Assembly: GCA_905182525.1 (NCBI GenBank)
Contig: CAJJBV010000006.1
Location: 62,001-126,000 of the forward strand
DNA length: 64,000 nucleotides
DNA from: Cryomorphaceae bacterium
Lineage (GTDB): Bacteria > Bacteroidota > Bacteroidia > Flavobacteriales_D > Parvicellaceae
Direction: 5' to 3'
This document shows positions 46,153 through 54,351 of this stretch, piece after piece. How positions within the stretch are numbered: position 1 is the first letter of the stretch; each line of letters starts with the position of its first letter. The notes below the pieces were generated by a model. It saw only the letters and a program-made list of their open reading frames with translations, was not told the DNA's origin and searched no databases. The translations under genes and the position numbers were made by a program.

Positions 46153-47214
46153 ATGTTAATGACAATCTTAAAAAACGTTTATCAAAAAGATATTTTAATT
46201 CAATTAGGAATATTTCTATCATCAGTTACAAAGTATGATTCCTGGCCTGGTTATAAATGTGGTGTAAGTGAAACTGAATTTTCTAATTTTAAAAGTGCTA
46301 TAAAAATAGCGTCCACCAAAAATTCATGGTTCTCTATAGATATGATTAATAGATCACTTGAAATTTGGTCAAATAATTTATCACAGGTTAATTTAGATAA
46401 ATGGATGTCTAATTATGATATTCCAGAAAAAATCAATAAAAATGTTCTAATTATTTGTGCTGGAAATTTACCTTTGGTAGGCCTTCATGATATAATATGT
46501 TGTATTTCATTGGATTTAAATACACAAATTAAGCTTTCAAAAAATGATGACATTCTTATTCCAGCTATTCTAGAAGTTTTAGCTTTTTTTGACAATCAAA
46601 TAAGCGATAAATTTAAGATTTTAGATAACAAGCCAGTAAATTTCAATACTGTTATTGCCACAGGAAGTAATAATAGTAATAGGTATTTTGATCATTACTT
46701 TGGAAACCACTCTCATATTTTTAGAAAAAACAGAACTTCTATCGCAGTTATTGATCAATACACATCGGATCAAGAATTAAACAAACTATCGGATGATATC
46801 TTGCAATATTATGGATTAGGATGTAGATCAGTAACTAAATTATTTATTCATGAAAGTTTTGATCTAAATAGAATATACCAATCTGTTTTCAACTATAAAA
46901 ATTTAGCTAATCATAATAAGTACATGAATAATTATGATTACAACAGATCAATATTTTTATTAGGAAAAAAATTGTTTTTTGACAATGGATTTTTAATTTT
47001 GAAAGAAGATAAAAGTTTGTTCTCGCCAATAAGTGTGGTTAATTATGAGTTTTATTCCGATATAGAATTTCTAGAAAAAGAATTGCTAGATAAGAATAAT
47101 GAAATTCAATGCAGAGTAGGGGTTGGAGGTATTTCTTTTGGAACTGCCCAAAAACCAGACTTATGGGATTATGCAGATGGTGTAGACACAATTAATTTTT
47201 TAACAAAAATTTAA
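46153..47214 (+). CDS. LuxC-like acyl-CoA reductase family protein
   Basis: The start is taken at ATG 46153 (MLMTILKNVYQKD); the first eight residues read from a TTG further up are unlikely. The 353-residue protein shows the family blocks NVLIICAGNLPLVGLHDIICC, ATGSNNSNRYFDHYFGNHSHIFRKNRTSIAVID, the active-site region YGLGCRSVTKLFIHE (Cys likely catalytic) and VGVGGISFGTAQKPDLWDYADG. LuxC proteins reduce fatty acyl-CoA or acyl-enzyme to aldehyde. Bioluminescence genes are absent, so another aldehyde-forming role is likely. It is divergent from ferredoxin, which could supply electrons indirectly. Confidence 0.8.
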   Translation: MLMTILKNVYQKDILIQLGIFLSSVTKYDSWPGYKCGVSETEFSNFKSAIKIASTKNSWFSIDMINRSLEIWSNNLSQVNLDKWMSNYDIPEKINKNVLIICAGNLPLVGLHDIICCISLDLNTQIKLSKNDDILIPAILEVLAFFDNQISDKFKILDNKPVNFNTVIATGSNNSNRYFDHYFGNHSHIFRKNRTSIAVIDQYTSDQELNKLSDDILQYYGLGCRSVTKLFIHESFDLNRIYQSVFNYKNLANHNKYMNNYDYNRSIFLLGKKLFFDNGFLILKEDKSLFSPISVVNYEFYSDIEFLEKELLDKNNEIQCRVGVGGISFGTAQKPDLWDYADGVDTINFLTKI

Positions 47215-47260
47215 AAAAAGTAATAAAATATTTAATGTAATTTCATAAAAAAAATAAGAT

Positions 47261-47863
47261 ATGTCAACAATAACAAAAGAGATTCAGGATAGTATTTCGC
47301 CTGATAAAGCATTAGAAATGCTTAAAGAAGGAAATCAAAGATTTTTAGATAAAAATGAACTGAAAAGAGATTTACATTTTCAAGTTAACATAACAAGCGA
47401 AGGACAATTCCCATACGCTGTAGTTCTTAGTTGTATTGACTCTAGAGTTCCAGTAGAACTAGTCTTTGACCAGGGTGTAGGAGATATTTTTAGCGCTAGA
47501 GTAGCAGGTAACATCATCAATGAAGATATTCTAGGATCTATAGAGTATGCTTGTGGAGTTGCTGGTTCAAAAGCTATTTTAGTTTTAGGACATACAAAGT
47601 GCGGTGCTGTAACATCTGCTTGTAAAGGGGTAGAGTTAGGTAATATTACTGCTTTATTAAGTAAAGTTAAACCAGCTATTGCTGATGTTCAACAAAGGGA
47701 TGGAGAAGTTAAAGTTGAAGAAGTTACTAAAGCAAATGTGTTTCAATCTATAAAAGAAATTAGAGAAAACAGTTCAATCTTAGCAGATTTAGAAAGAGAT
47801 GGAAAGATTAAAATTGTTGGTGCTGTTTATCATGTTGAGGACGGTCAAGTTTCATACTTATAG
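47261..47863 (+). CDS. Beta-class carbonic anhydrase
   Basis: The 200-residue zinc enzyme interconverts CO2 and bicarbonate. The zinc ligands are visible in LSCIDSRVPVELVFD (Cys and Asp/Arg dyad) and LGHTKCGAV (His and Cys). FSARVAGNI and ENSSILADLERDGKIKIVGAVYHVEDG complete the fold. There is no signal peptide, so it is cytoplasmic, where it could feed bicarbonate to the acyl-CoA carboxylase at 35033. It is a stand-alone gene. Confidence 0.94.
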   Translation: MSTITKEIQDSISPDKALEMLKEGNQRFLDKNELKRDLHFQVNITSEGQFPYAVVLSCIDSRVPVELVFDQGVGDIFSARVAGNIINEDILGSIEYACGVAGSKAILVLGHTKCGAVTSACKGVELGNITALLSKVKPAIADVQQRDGEVKVEEVTKANVFQSIKEIRENSSILADLERDGKIKIVGAVYHVEDGQVSYL

Positions 47864-47944
47864 TAATATCGTAAAATAATTTTTAATTTTATAAGACACT
47901 TTATTATTTCTTCACTCTAGAATTAAAAAATTTTGAAACCGTAC

Positions 47945-48451
47945 TTATTCTAAAAAAACTGAAATTTCATTTTTTGAAATTTCAACATTTATGTGTTCTT
48001 GAATTGTTGTTGAAAGTGTTAGACCCACCCAGTTGGCTTTAATTGGGAAGTAACGGTGCCGTCTGTCAACTAAAACAACTGTGTTCATCTTGTTTATATC
48101 TTGTTTTAGAAGAAATGCTGCCGCATGCATTAAAGTTTTTCCAGAATTAAGAACATCATCGATTAATATTACTTTCTTGTTGTGTAGAGAGATTTCTGGA
48201 TCCAATGAGATTTTACTTTTTAATGGATCTTTTTTATTGATTTTAAGTTCAATTAATTGAACATTTGTTTCATAGGAATTACTTTGTAGTAAAGAATTTA
48301 TTTTTTTAGTTAGTAAAAAACCATTTTTACTTATTCCTACTAAAAAAAGTTCTTTTTCGTTGTGATATTCTTCAATAATTTGGAAAGCAATTCTTGCTAA
48401 CTTATTATTTACATCATTATTATCTAATATTAATGAACCTAATTTTTGCAT
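47945..48451 (-). CDS. Phosphoribosyltransferase-domain protein (PyrR/Hpt-like)
   Basis: The 168-residue type I phosphoribosyltransferase fold has the PRPP motif VILIDDVLNSGKTLMHAAAFL. A flexible-loop region is SKISLDPEISL, and the end is NWVGLTLSTTIQEHINVEI. PyrR (uracil phosphoribosyltransferase and pyr attenuation regulator) and purine salvage enzymes share these features, so the substrate is uncertain. It is 4 bases from the end of the TonB-receptor gene and may share its transcript. Confidence 0.75.
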   Translation of the reverse strand: MQKLGSLILDNNDVNNKLARIAFQIIEEYHNEKELFLVGISKNGFLLTKKINSLLQSNSYETNVQLIELKINKKDPLKSKISLDPEISLHNKKVILIDDVLNSGKTLMHAAAFLLKQDINKMNTVVLVDRRHRYFPIKANWVGLTLSTTIQEHINVEISKNEISVFLE

Positions 48452-48455
48452 AAAC

Positions 48456-50810
48456 TTAAAATCTTGCTACTAATTTAATATTTAATCGTCTAGATGTTAA
48501 AAAACTTGGAATAGAATATTGTCTTCCACTTGAATCTCTAATCCAAGTATAGTTGGTTGTGTTAGAAATATCTAAAAGATTAAAAACTTCAAAAGAAATC
48601 CACATGGACTGGATTCCATTGAGTATAGATTTCTCTTTAAATTTTGATTTGTCAGTTTTACTATTTATTAAATCTTTAGAAAAACCAATGTCTATTCTCT
48701 TATAAAAATTGGATCTTAATGTATCTGAATACCTTTGATTCCCAGGTGGGCCATAGGGAAGTCTTGATCCAAATAAAACATTGATATTAACTTTCATTGT
48801 ACTCCATTTTACTTTTTCGGTGTCCCAGTCATTTGGCATTTGATCTTGAAAAAACATAGAAAATGATACCCTTTGATCTGTTGGTCTTGGAATTAAACCA
48901 GGTTCATTTATAGTACTATCAGTGGCATTTTGATCTATTGTAAATCCAGGGATTATTTTTTCACCATTTGCATTAAAATAGGTGTAGTAAAAATCATTTA
49001 TTAAGTTTTCTTTTGTCTGTAACCAACTTAAAGATGCGTAAGATTGAATCCCTTTTACAAATTCGCCATTAATTTTTAAATCAATTCCTCTAGCAAATCC
49101 TTTAGCTAAATTCTCCCCATAATAGTTAACTCTAACATTTTCAATTTCATATGGTATAATATCATCTAATACTTTATAATAAATTTCAGTACCTGCTTTA
49201 AATTTCCTCTCCCACATTTTAAATATTAAATCTCCGCCTGCTACAAAATGAATCGATTTTTGAGCTCTAATTAACGGGTTTAGTTCACCGTTTAAATTTC
49301 GTGCAGCTCTGTAAAAAGGAGGCTGGTAGTAAAAACCAGTAGCTAATTTTAAAGTCAAGTTTTTTCTAACTATTTTATCGTCTTCATATTTGAAAAATGC
49401 TGGTCTCCATTTAAAATTAATCCTTGGAGATAATACTGTCTGATCATTATAGCTCCAATAATTAGCTCTTATTCCAACGGTAGCCGTAAAATAACTTGAA
49501 CTTGAAAAAGTTGTATCAATAAATGTTAAACTATCATTTTTGTGTATAAAATGTGTCTTTTTTTCCTTATTGAATTTATATCTGTGCTGAGCAAAACCTG
49601 TAATTCTAGAGGAACTAATTTCATTAGTCGCTTTTATAAATTTACTTAACTCGAGTTCTTGATATTGGATATTACTAGGGTTTTGATATCCAATGCTATC
49701 CAACGGCCTAGGTGAATTAAATCTAGAAGAATCTAAATAATTCCATTCTTTAATTTTATTTTGAACCTGTTCACCTTGTAATTTTATTCCCCAAGATGTT
49801 TTTTGATTATTATTAACGAAATCTCCTGTATGGTAAAAATTTAATACGTTTGCTTTTAGCTGATTTCGTCCATGATTTAGAAAAGATCCAACTCCTCTGT
49901 TATAAGCAACACTTCCATATTGATCGCTTCCTAAATCTCTTTCAAGTTCATCTAATCTATACTCTCCTAATAAATCAAAATATTCAGTTTCATCTGTGTT
50001 AAATGTTGATATAAAATAATTTAGTGAAAGGTTTTCGTTTTTTCGATGTTTTAAAGAAATAGCACCCATATATGTTCTATATTGAGTATTTTCTTGTCCT
50101 TCGTAATAAACAGTAAATCTAAGAGCCTCGTTAATATTCCCAAAATTAGTTTCTCTATTTTCAGGCCTAACCGAAAATAGATTATTGGCAGTATTTCCAA
50201 ATATGGATAGTTTTAAATTTTCATTAAGATTGAAATTTATTAGACCTTGAATATCCATAAACTGAGGTTGATATTCTCCCTTTGTATCCAATGTCCCTAA
50301 TAAGTATGCATTTGATCTATATCTAAACCCAAAATTATAATTAATAAGTGAATTTGGTCTATCACCAAATTGTAATTGTGCACCTAGAAGGCTTGTAGAA
50401 AAATTAGCCTCAAATTCAACAGGCTCTCTGTAGCTAATGTCCAAAACACTAGAAAGTTTGTCACCATATTTTGCATCAAAACCACCTGCTGAAAAAACTA
50501 TATTTTCAACCATTGAGGGATTTATAAAACTTAATCCTTCTTGTTGTCCAGATCTTGCTAAAAAAGGTCTATATACTTCAATTCCATTTACATAAATTAA
50601 ATTCTCATCAAAATTACCACCTCTAACACTAAAGCCACTCGATAGTTCATTATTTTGTCTAACGCCATATCCTACGGAAGAAAGTAAGCCTTCAATATTT
50701 CCACTTGGTAAAGCAATATTAGAGGCATTTATATTTGGTAATATTTCTGTTGGAGAACTTCCAGGGTCTTTATACTCAACTTCTAATGTTTTTAAGACTT
50801 TATTCTTCAT
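48456..50810 (-). CDS. TonB-dependent receptor, plug and barrel
   Basis: This 784-residue outer-membrane importer has the plug domain (SVGYGVRQNNELSSGFSVRGGNFDENLIYVNGIEVYRP, then MVENIVFSAGGFDAKYGD) and a long beta-barrel ending in aromatic Phe (NIKLVARF). The first 20 residues, MKNKVLKTLEVEYKDPG, are the linker between an N-terminal carboxypeptidase-regulatory domain and the plug. That domain is encoded immediately upstream at 50807-51106. The ATG of this frame overlaps the TGA of that one (ATGA), so one missing A would join them into a single normal receptor. Substrate unknown. Confidence 0.88.
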   Translation of the reverse strand: MKNKVLKTLEVEYKDPGSSPTEILPNINASNIALPSGNIEGLLSSVGYGVRQNNELSSGFSVRGGNFDENLIYVNGIEVYRPFLARSGQQEGLSFINPSMVENIVFSAGGFDAKYGDKLSSVLDISYREPVEFEANFSTSLLGAQLQFGDRPNSLINYNFGFRYRSNAYLLGTLDTKGEYQPQFMDIQGLINFNLNENLKLSIFGNTANNLFSVRPENRETNFGNINEALRFTVYYEGQENTQYRTYMGAISLKHRKNENLSLNYFISTFNTDETEYFDLLGEYRLDELERDLGSDQYGSVAYNRGVGSFLNHGRNQLKANVLNFYHTGDFVNNNQKTSWGIKLQGEQVQNKIKEWNYLDSSRFNSPRPLDSIGYQNPSNIQYQELELSKFIKATNEISSSRITGFAQHRYKFNKEKKTHFIHKNDSLTFIDTTFSSSSYFTATVGIRANYWSYNDQTVLSPRINFKWRPAFFKYEDDKIVRKNLTLKLATGFYYQPPFYRAARNLNGELNPLIRAQKSIHFVAGGDLIFKMWERKFKAGTEIYYKVLDDIIPYEIENVRVNYYGENLAKGFARGIDLKINGEFVKGIQSYASLSWLQTKENLINDFYYTYFNANGEKIIPGFTIDQNATDSTINEPGLIPRPTDQRVSFSMFFQDQMPNDWDTEKVKWSTMKVNINVLFGSRLPYGPPGNQRYSDTLRSNFYKRIDIGFSKDLINSKTDKSKFKEKSILNGIQSMWISFEVFNLLDISNTTNYTWIRDSSGRQYSIPSFLTSRRLNIKLVARF

Positions 50811-51106
50811 TTTAATTTAATAACTGTATCTTTTTTAGGATTTACTGACTTTGATATTTTTTTATAATTAACATGAGTTATTTCAAGTGTAACTTTACTT
50901 TGATCTTCTATAGTAACTCTAAATTCACCCTTTTCATTTGAGACTGTTCCTGATTTTAAATTTAAAACTTTGATGTTGGCATTGCTAATAGGTAATCCAT
51001 TATTGTTTTTTATTTCTCCTTTTAAAAAAAAATTATCCTGACCTGAAATAATTGGTGCAAAAAGAATCATTACAAATAATAAATGGTATTTTTTTAATAA
51101 AATCAT
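50807..51106 (-). CDS. N-terminal carboxypeptidase-regulatory-like domain of the TonB receptor
   Basis: The 99 residues comprise a signal peptide (ending IISGQ) and one carboxypeptidase-D regulatory-like domain: LKGEIKNNNGLPISNANIKVLN, SGTVSNEKGEFRVTI and VTLEITHVNYKKISKSV. That is exactly the N-terminal module expected on the receptor that follows. The frame ends KDTVIKLK-TGA in an A-run just where MKNKVL begins, so it is best read as the first part of a single protein interrupted by a one-base error, or a truly split pair translated by coupled restart. The stop and start overlap by 4 bases. Confidence 0.8.
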   Translation of the reverse strand: MILLKKYHLLFVMILFAPIISGQDNFFLKGEIKNNNGLPISNANIKVLNLKSGTVSNEKGEFRVTIEDQSKVTLEITHVNYKKISKSVNPKKDTVIKLK

Positions 51107-51768
51107 TTATTACTTTTAAAATCTCCTCTTTTCCAAGCTTTAATAAATTGTGCCCAAGCAAAAGGATTTAATAGACTGTTTGGTGCATATTGGCCTGCAT
51201 AATATAGTTTGTTCTGGATTTGTTGTTGTTGCCATTTAAAATTCATTGCTCCATCCATAGGGGTAAATTCCATTCTTTCATTAAGTTTTTCTCTTGCAAG
51301 GTTATTCATTGCCCTTTTGTAATCGTCGTTAGGTATTGGTGTTTCTACAAAAGCTTTTGCAAATTGTTCTTTTGATGGCCACGGATATATAACGAAGGTT
51401 TCTAGCATTATAGTATCTTGGTACATTACATGTATCAATGAATATTTATTAGTGGTAAGAGTGTCAGGAATTGTAAAACTTGACTTTTTATATCCAACAC
51501 TACTAAAAATAATAGTATCAGATTTTTTAGCTACAAAAGAAAAATATCCAAAATAGTCTGAAATAGTACCACGCTTAGTTACTTTATCAATAATACTACA
51601 ATATGGAACAGGTTGCATACTATCCTCGGAAATAACTACTCCACTGAATTGAATAAATTCTTCATTATTTTGTGATTTAATTTTAAATGTATTACCAAAT
51701 AATATTAGAATTAAGACATATATTTTGAAAAAGACTTTAATTTGAATTCGTTTATTAAAATTAATAAT
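51103..51768 (-). CDS. Secreted carboxypeptidase-regulatory-like domain protein, start unclear
   Basis: The frame is open from about 51768 and encodes, upstream of the first Met (51618), a signal-peptide-like stretch FFKIYVLILILFGNTFKIKSQ and then EFIQFSGVVISEDSMQPVPYCSIIDKV, a carboxypeptidase-regulatory-like domain with GYFSFVAKKSDTIIFSSVGYKK. No ATG, GTG or TTG opens this region, so a start was probably lost to a nearby error or a rare codon is used. The rest is conserved (IPNDDYKRAMNNLAREKL, LYYAGQYAPNSLLNPFAWAQFIKAWKRGDF). It overlaps the downstream receptor gene by 4 bases, suggesting an outer-membrane assembly partner. Confidence 0.68.
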   Translation of the reverse strand: MINFNKRIQIKVFFKIYVLILILFGNTFKIKSQNNEEFIQFSGVVISEDSMQPVPYCSIIDKVTKRGTISDYFGYFSFVAKKSDTIIFSSVGYKKSSFTIPDTLTTNKYSLIHVMYQDTIMLETFVIYPWPSKEQFAKAFVETPIPNDDYKRAMNNLAREKLNERMEFTPMDGAMNFKWQQQQIQNKLYYAGQYAPNSLLNPFAWAQFIKAWKRGDFKSNK

Positions 51769-51771
51769 TCT

Positions 51772-52509
51772 TTAGGTACTAAAAATTAAAATACCAGTTA
51801 TTATACCCGCAGAAATGGTAATAATATTTTTAACCTTCCCCTTAGATTGATGATGATCCTCAAAAATTAATAATGTAGTAATATGAAGAAGCATTCCACA
51901 TGATATAGCCAATAAATTTGTAGACCAATTTCTGAAATAATCCAGATTAATTATGTATTCGCCAAAATAAACTCCCAGTGGAGAGGATAGAGCAAATATT
52001 ATAAGTAACGTAAACTTCTTAGTGAAATTTAATTTTATACTATTTAGAAATATAATGAGTACAGCTGCAATTGGAAGTTTATGAATTAGAATAGTTGATA
52101 AATATATCCAAGAAAAAGAATTCCCATTTTCAATAAATGAGTGGTTATGACCAACTTCTTCAAAAGTATTTATGGGCATTCCTTCAATAAATGAGTGAAT
52201 GGATAGTCCTATAAAAATTACAATTAATTCTTTAGTTGAAATTTCACCATGAAGGTGAACATGACCATGTTCAATCCCCTTTGATAATAATTCAAGTAGT
52301 ATTTGAATAATAAATCCTGCTAATAGATAATACCCTAATTGGTTGTTCTCTACTGAAAAAAGTTCAGGCAAAACATGAGTACATAGAAGAGTAAGTACTA
52401 AAGCAACACTAAATGATATAATTATAGGTTTATATTTTTCAATTTTTTTATATAAAATTTCTGTAATGACCCCAACAGTTAAGACACTAAAAAACAATAC
52501 TTCAATCAT
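51772..52509 (-). CDS. ZIP family metal transporter
   Basis: The 245-residue protein has about eight membrane helices and the ZIP fingerprint helices: FIGLSIHSFIEGMPI and STILIHKLPIAAVLI, with His-rich EHGHVHLHGE in the cytoplasmic loop between. ZIP proteins import zinc, iron or manganese into the cytoplasm. The SHSFIEG/HKLPIA pair is typical of the GufA-like branch. Its start overlaps the preceding methyltransferase gene by 4 bases, so the two are probably one operon. Confidence 0.88.
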   Translation of the reverse strand: MIEVLFFSVLTVGVITEILYKKIEKYKPIIISFSVALVLTLLCTHVLPELFSVENNQLGYYLLAGFIIQILLELLSKGIEHGHVHLHGEISTKELIVIFIGLSIHSFIEGMPINTFEEVGHNHSFIENGNSFSWIYLSTILIHKLPIAAVLIIFLNSIKLNFTKKFTLLIIFALSSPLGVYFGEYIINLDYFRNWSTNLLAISCGMLLHITTLLIFEDHHQSKGKVKNIITISAGIITGILIFST

Positions 52510-53249
52510 GTGTTTATTTTTTTTGCCAGCAAAATTAATCTATTACTATTTAAATTGTATGGATTCATATAATAATCTCCAAATGTTTCAATAATTTTAA
52601 ATCCAGTAGCTTTAAACATGGTCTTAAAATCTTCAAGTCCAAAAAGTTGAACTTTTTCAGAAAAGTTAAATTTTAATTCCCCATCAGAAACAATTATTTC
52701 CTTAGTTATAAAGTCTCCAACTATTTTTTTTGTTATTTCAAATTTTATTTGATCAATTATTTTAATTTCTTTAAGTTCACTATTTGATGTTTTTATTTTC
52801 TCAGCATTTAAAAAATCAATCAAAATCAAACCGTTTTTCTTTAAGTGATTATGGCATGACTTTAAAACTCTTATATTGTCATTTCTATTATCAAAATACC
52901 CGAAACTGGTAAAGAGATTAAATATATATCCATAGATGTTTTTAGTTTTAAAACCTCTCATATCGGATAAATAAAAACTTAGATTATTTTTTTTGTTTTT
53001 ATTGGCTATTCTAATATTTTCATTAGAAATATCTAATCCATCAACTTCATGGAAATACTTGCTTAAACTTACAGAATGACGTCCATTTCCACAGCCTAAA
53101 TCTAGAACTTTATCATCCAATTTAAGAGATAATTTAGAAACAATAAATTTGATAAATTCGTTGGCTTCAACCTCGTTTCTATCGCTGTAAAGTATATGGT
53201 AATATTTAGAGTTGAACCAATTAATAAACCAATCGTTTGCTTTTTTCAT
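52506..53249 (-). CDS. SAM-dependent class I methyltransferase
   Basis: I place the start at ATG 53249 (MKKANDWFINWFNSKYYHILYSDRNEVEA), typical of a Bacteroidota methyltransferase family; the upstream 27 residues are poorly composed. Motif I is VLDLGCGNGRHSVSLSKYF, motif II HEVDGLDISNENI, and a YIFNLFTSFGYFDNRNDNIRVLKSCHNHL block is present, giving about 247 residues. The YYHILY N-terminus and SFGYF motif match the family. The substrate cannot be read from the sequence. It precedes the ZIP gene with a 4-base overlap. Confidence 0.82.
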   Translation of the reverse strand: MKKANDWFINWFNSKYYHILYSDRNEVEANEFIKFIVSKLSLKLDDKVLDLGCGNGRHSVSLSKYFHEVDGLDISNENIRIANKNKKNNLSFYLSDMRGFKTKNIYGYIFNLFTSFGYFDNRNDNIRVLKSCHNHLKKNGLILIDFLNAEKIKTSNSELKEIKIIDQIKFEITKKIVGDFITKEIIVSDGELKFNFSEKVQLFGLEDFKTMFKATGFKIIETFGDYYMNPYNLNSNRLILLAKKINT

Positions 53250-53356
53250 TTTTTCAGTACAATTATCTTTAGTAAATCTAATACATAATTTATTTTTATA
53301 AGCTTTTATTATTTTTGTTTTTACTTTCAACTATTTGTTATATTTGTTAGTGTAAT

Positions 53357-53917
53357 ATGAGAACTACTACATTTGATTTATATAATTTAATGGAGCGTGA
53401 TAACGTTTTATTAGCATTTAAGGGTACTGTAACCTCAGATCTTTTATCCTCTGTATTTCATATTATGGAAACTAAAATGGATGATTTAAATGATTCTCCT
53501 GCCACTAAAAAGAAAGTTTTTAATGTTTTAGTAGAATGCTTACAGAATTTATATCATCATATCGATGATTTTGACAATGACAATACTGTTTATGATGACA
53601 CAATTGATAAGAAGTCAGCAATATTTAGTATCAGTAGAAATGAGGAATATTACAATATCATAACAGGTAATTTCATATACCCTAGAAATGTTGTTGAAAT
53701 TACAAATAAAATTAATCATATTAATTCCTTAGATAGAGATCAATTAAAGGCCTATTATAAAGAAGTTTTAGGAAATGGAAAGTTAAGTGCTAAAGGCGGA
53801 GGAGGTTTAGGCTTAATTGATATTGCAAAAAAATCCAGAAATAAGTTAGAGTACAGTTTTAAAGAAATTGATGATGATTATTCATTTTTTACTTTAATTG
53901 TTAAAATTTTAAAATAA
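53357..53917 (+). CDS. SiaB family protein kinase (DUF6272)
   Basis: The 186-residue protein resembles SiaB of Pseudomonas, a serine kinase with a histidine-kinase-like ATPase fold that phosphorylates SiaC. Visible blocks are TFDLYNLMERDNVLLAFKGTVTSDLLSSV, KVFNVLVECLQNLYHH (the N-box-like helix), ITGNFIYPRNVVEI and the glycine-rich lid GKLSAKGGGGLGLIDIA. It is paired with the downstream SiaC-type gene (5-base gap). SiaA phosphatase and the SiaD diguanylate cyclase of the Pseudomonas operon are not in the window. Confidence 0.82.
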   Translation: MRTTTFDLYNLMERDNVLLAFKGTVTSDLLSSVFHIMETKMDDLNDSPATKKKVFNVLVECLQNLYHHIDDFDNDNTVYDDTIDKKSAIFSISRNEEYYNIITGNFIYPRNVVEITNKINHINSLDRDQLKAYYKEVLGNGKLSAKGGGGLGLIDIAKKSRNKLEYSFKEIDDDYSFFTLIVKILK

Positions 53918-53922
53918 AAGTT

Positions 53923-54297
53923 ATGGAAAATTTAAAACACGAAGGTTCTTCAAAAACACCAGAAGTAGATTTTAATTCATCAGGTGAATTACTACTTAAA
54001 GGAAGATCAATTCCAGAAAATTCAATTGAGTTTTACAAGCCGTTAATAGAATGGTTAGAAGCATATGCTGAGTCTCCAAGCTCTACTACTGTTTTGAGTG
54101 TTCAGCTAGAATACTTTAACACAAGTTCATCTAAATGTATTTTAGATGTTTTCAAGAAGTTAGAAGCAGTTTCAGGAAGTGAAATTTCAATTAAATGGCA
54201 CTATGAAGAAGACGATGAAGACATGTTAGAGGCAGGAGAAGATTATGATGCTATAATTGATTTACCGTTCGAAATGATTGAAGTCGAAGAAATTTAA
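53923..54297 (+). CDS. SiaC family regulatory phosphoprotein (DUF1987)
   Basis: The 124-residue acidic protein contains the DUF1987 pattern: KTPEVDFNSSGELLLKGRSIPENSIEFYKPLIEWLEAY, the middle SVQLEYFNTSSSKCILDVFKKLE (a Thr/Ser pair around the SiaC phosphosite), and the acidic end WHYEEDDEDMLEAGEDYD. In Pseudomonas SiaC is phosphorylated by SiaB and then stops activating a cyclase. Here the effector is unknown. It is followed by a strong terminator. Confidence 0.85.
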   Translation: MENLKHEGSSKTPEVDFNSSGELLLKGRSIPENSIEFYKPLIEWLEAYAESPSSTTVLSVQLEYFNTSSSKCILDVFKKLEAVSGSEISIKWHYEEDDEDMLEAGEDYDAIIDLPFEMIEVEEI

Positions 54298-54318
54298 CAT
54301 TTAAAACCATCTAATTTT

Positions 54319-54346
54319 AAGGCTGTCTATCGACAGCTTTTTTTTT
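54319..54346 (+). terminator. Rho-independent terminator after the siaB-siaC pair
   Basis: GCTGTC-TATC-GACAGC followed by nine T residues forms a standard terminator 24 bases after the SiaC-type stop. It ends only 6 bases before the cmk start. Confidence 0.88.
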
Positions 54347-54351
54347 ATCAA

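Noticed and set aside
53357-54297. Toxin-antitoxin pair
   Set aside because: The genes match the SiaB kinase and DUF1987 SiaC families, and the second protein is not DNA-binding.
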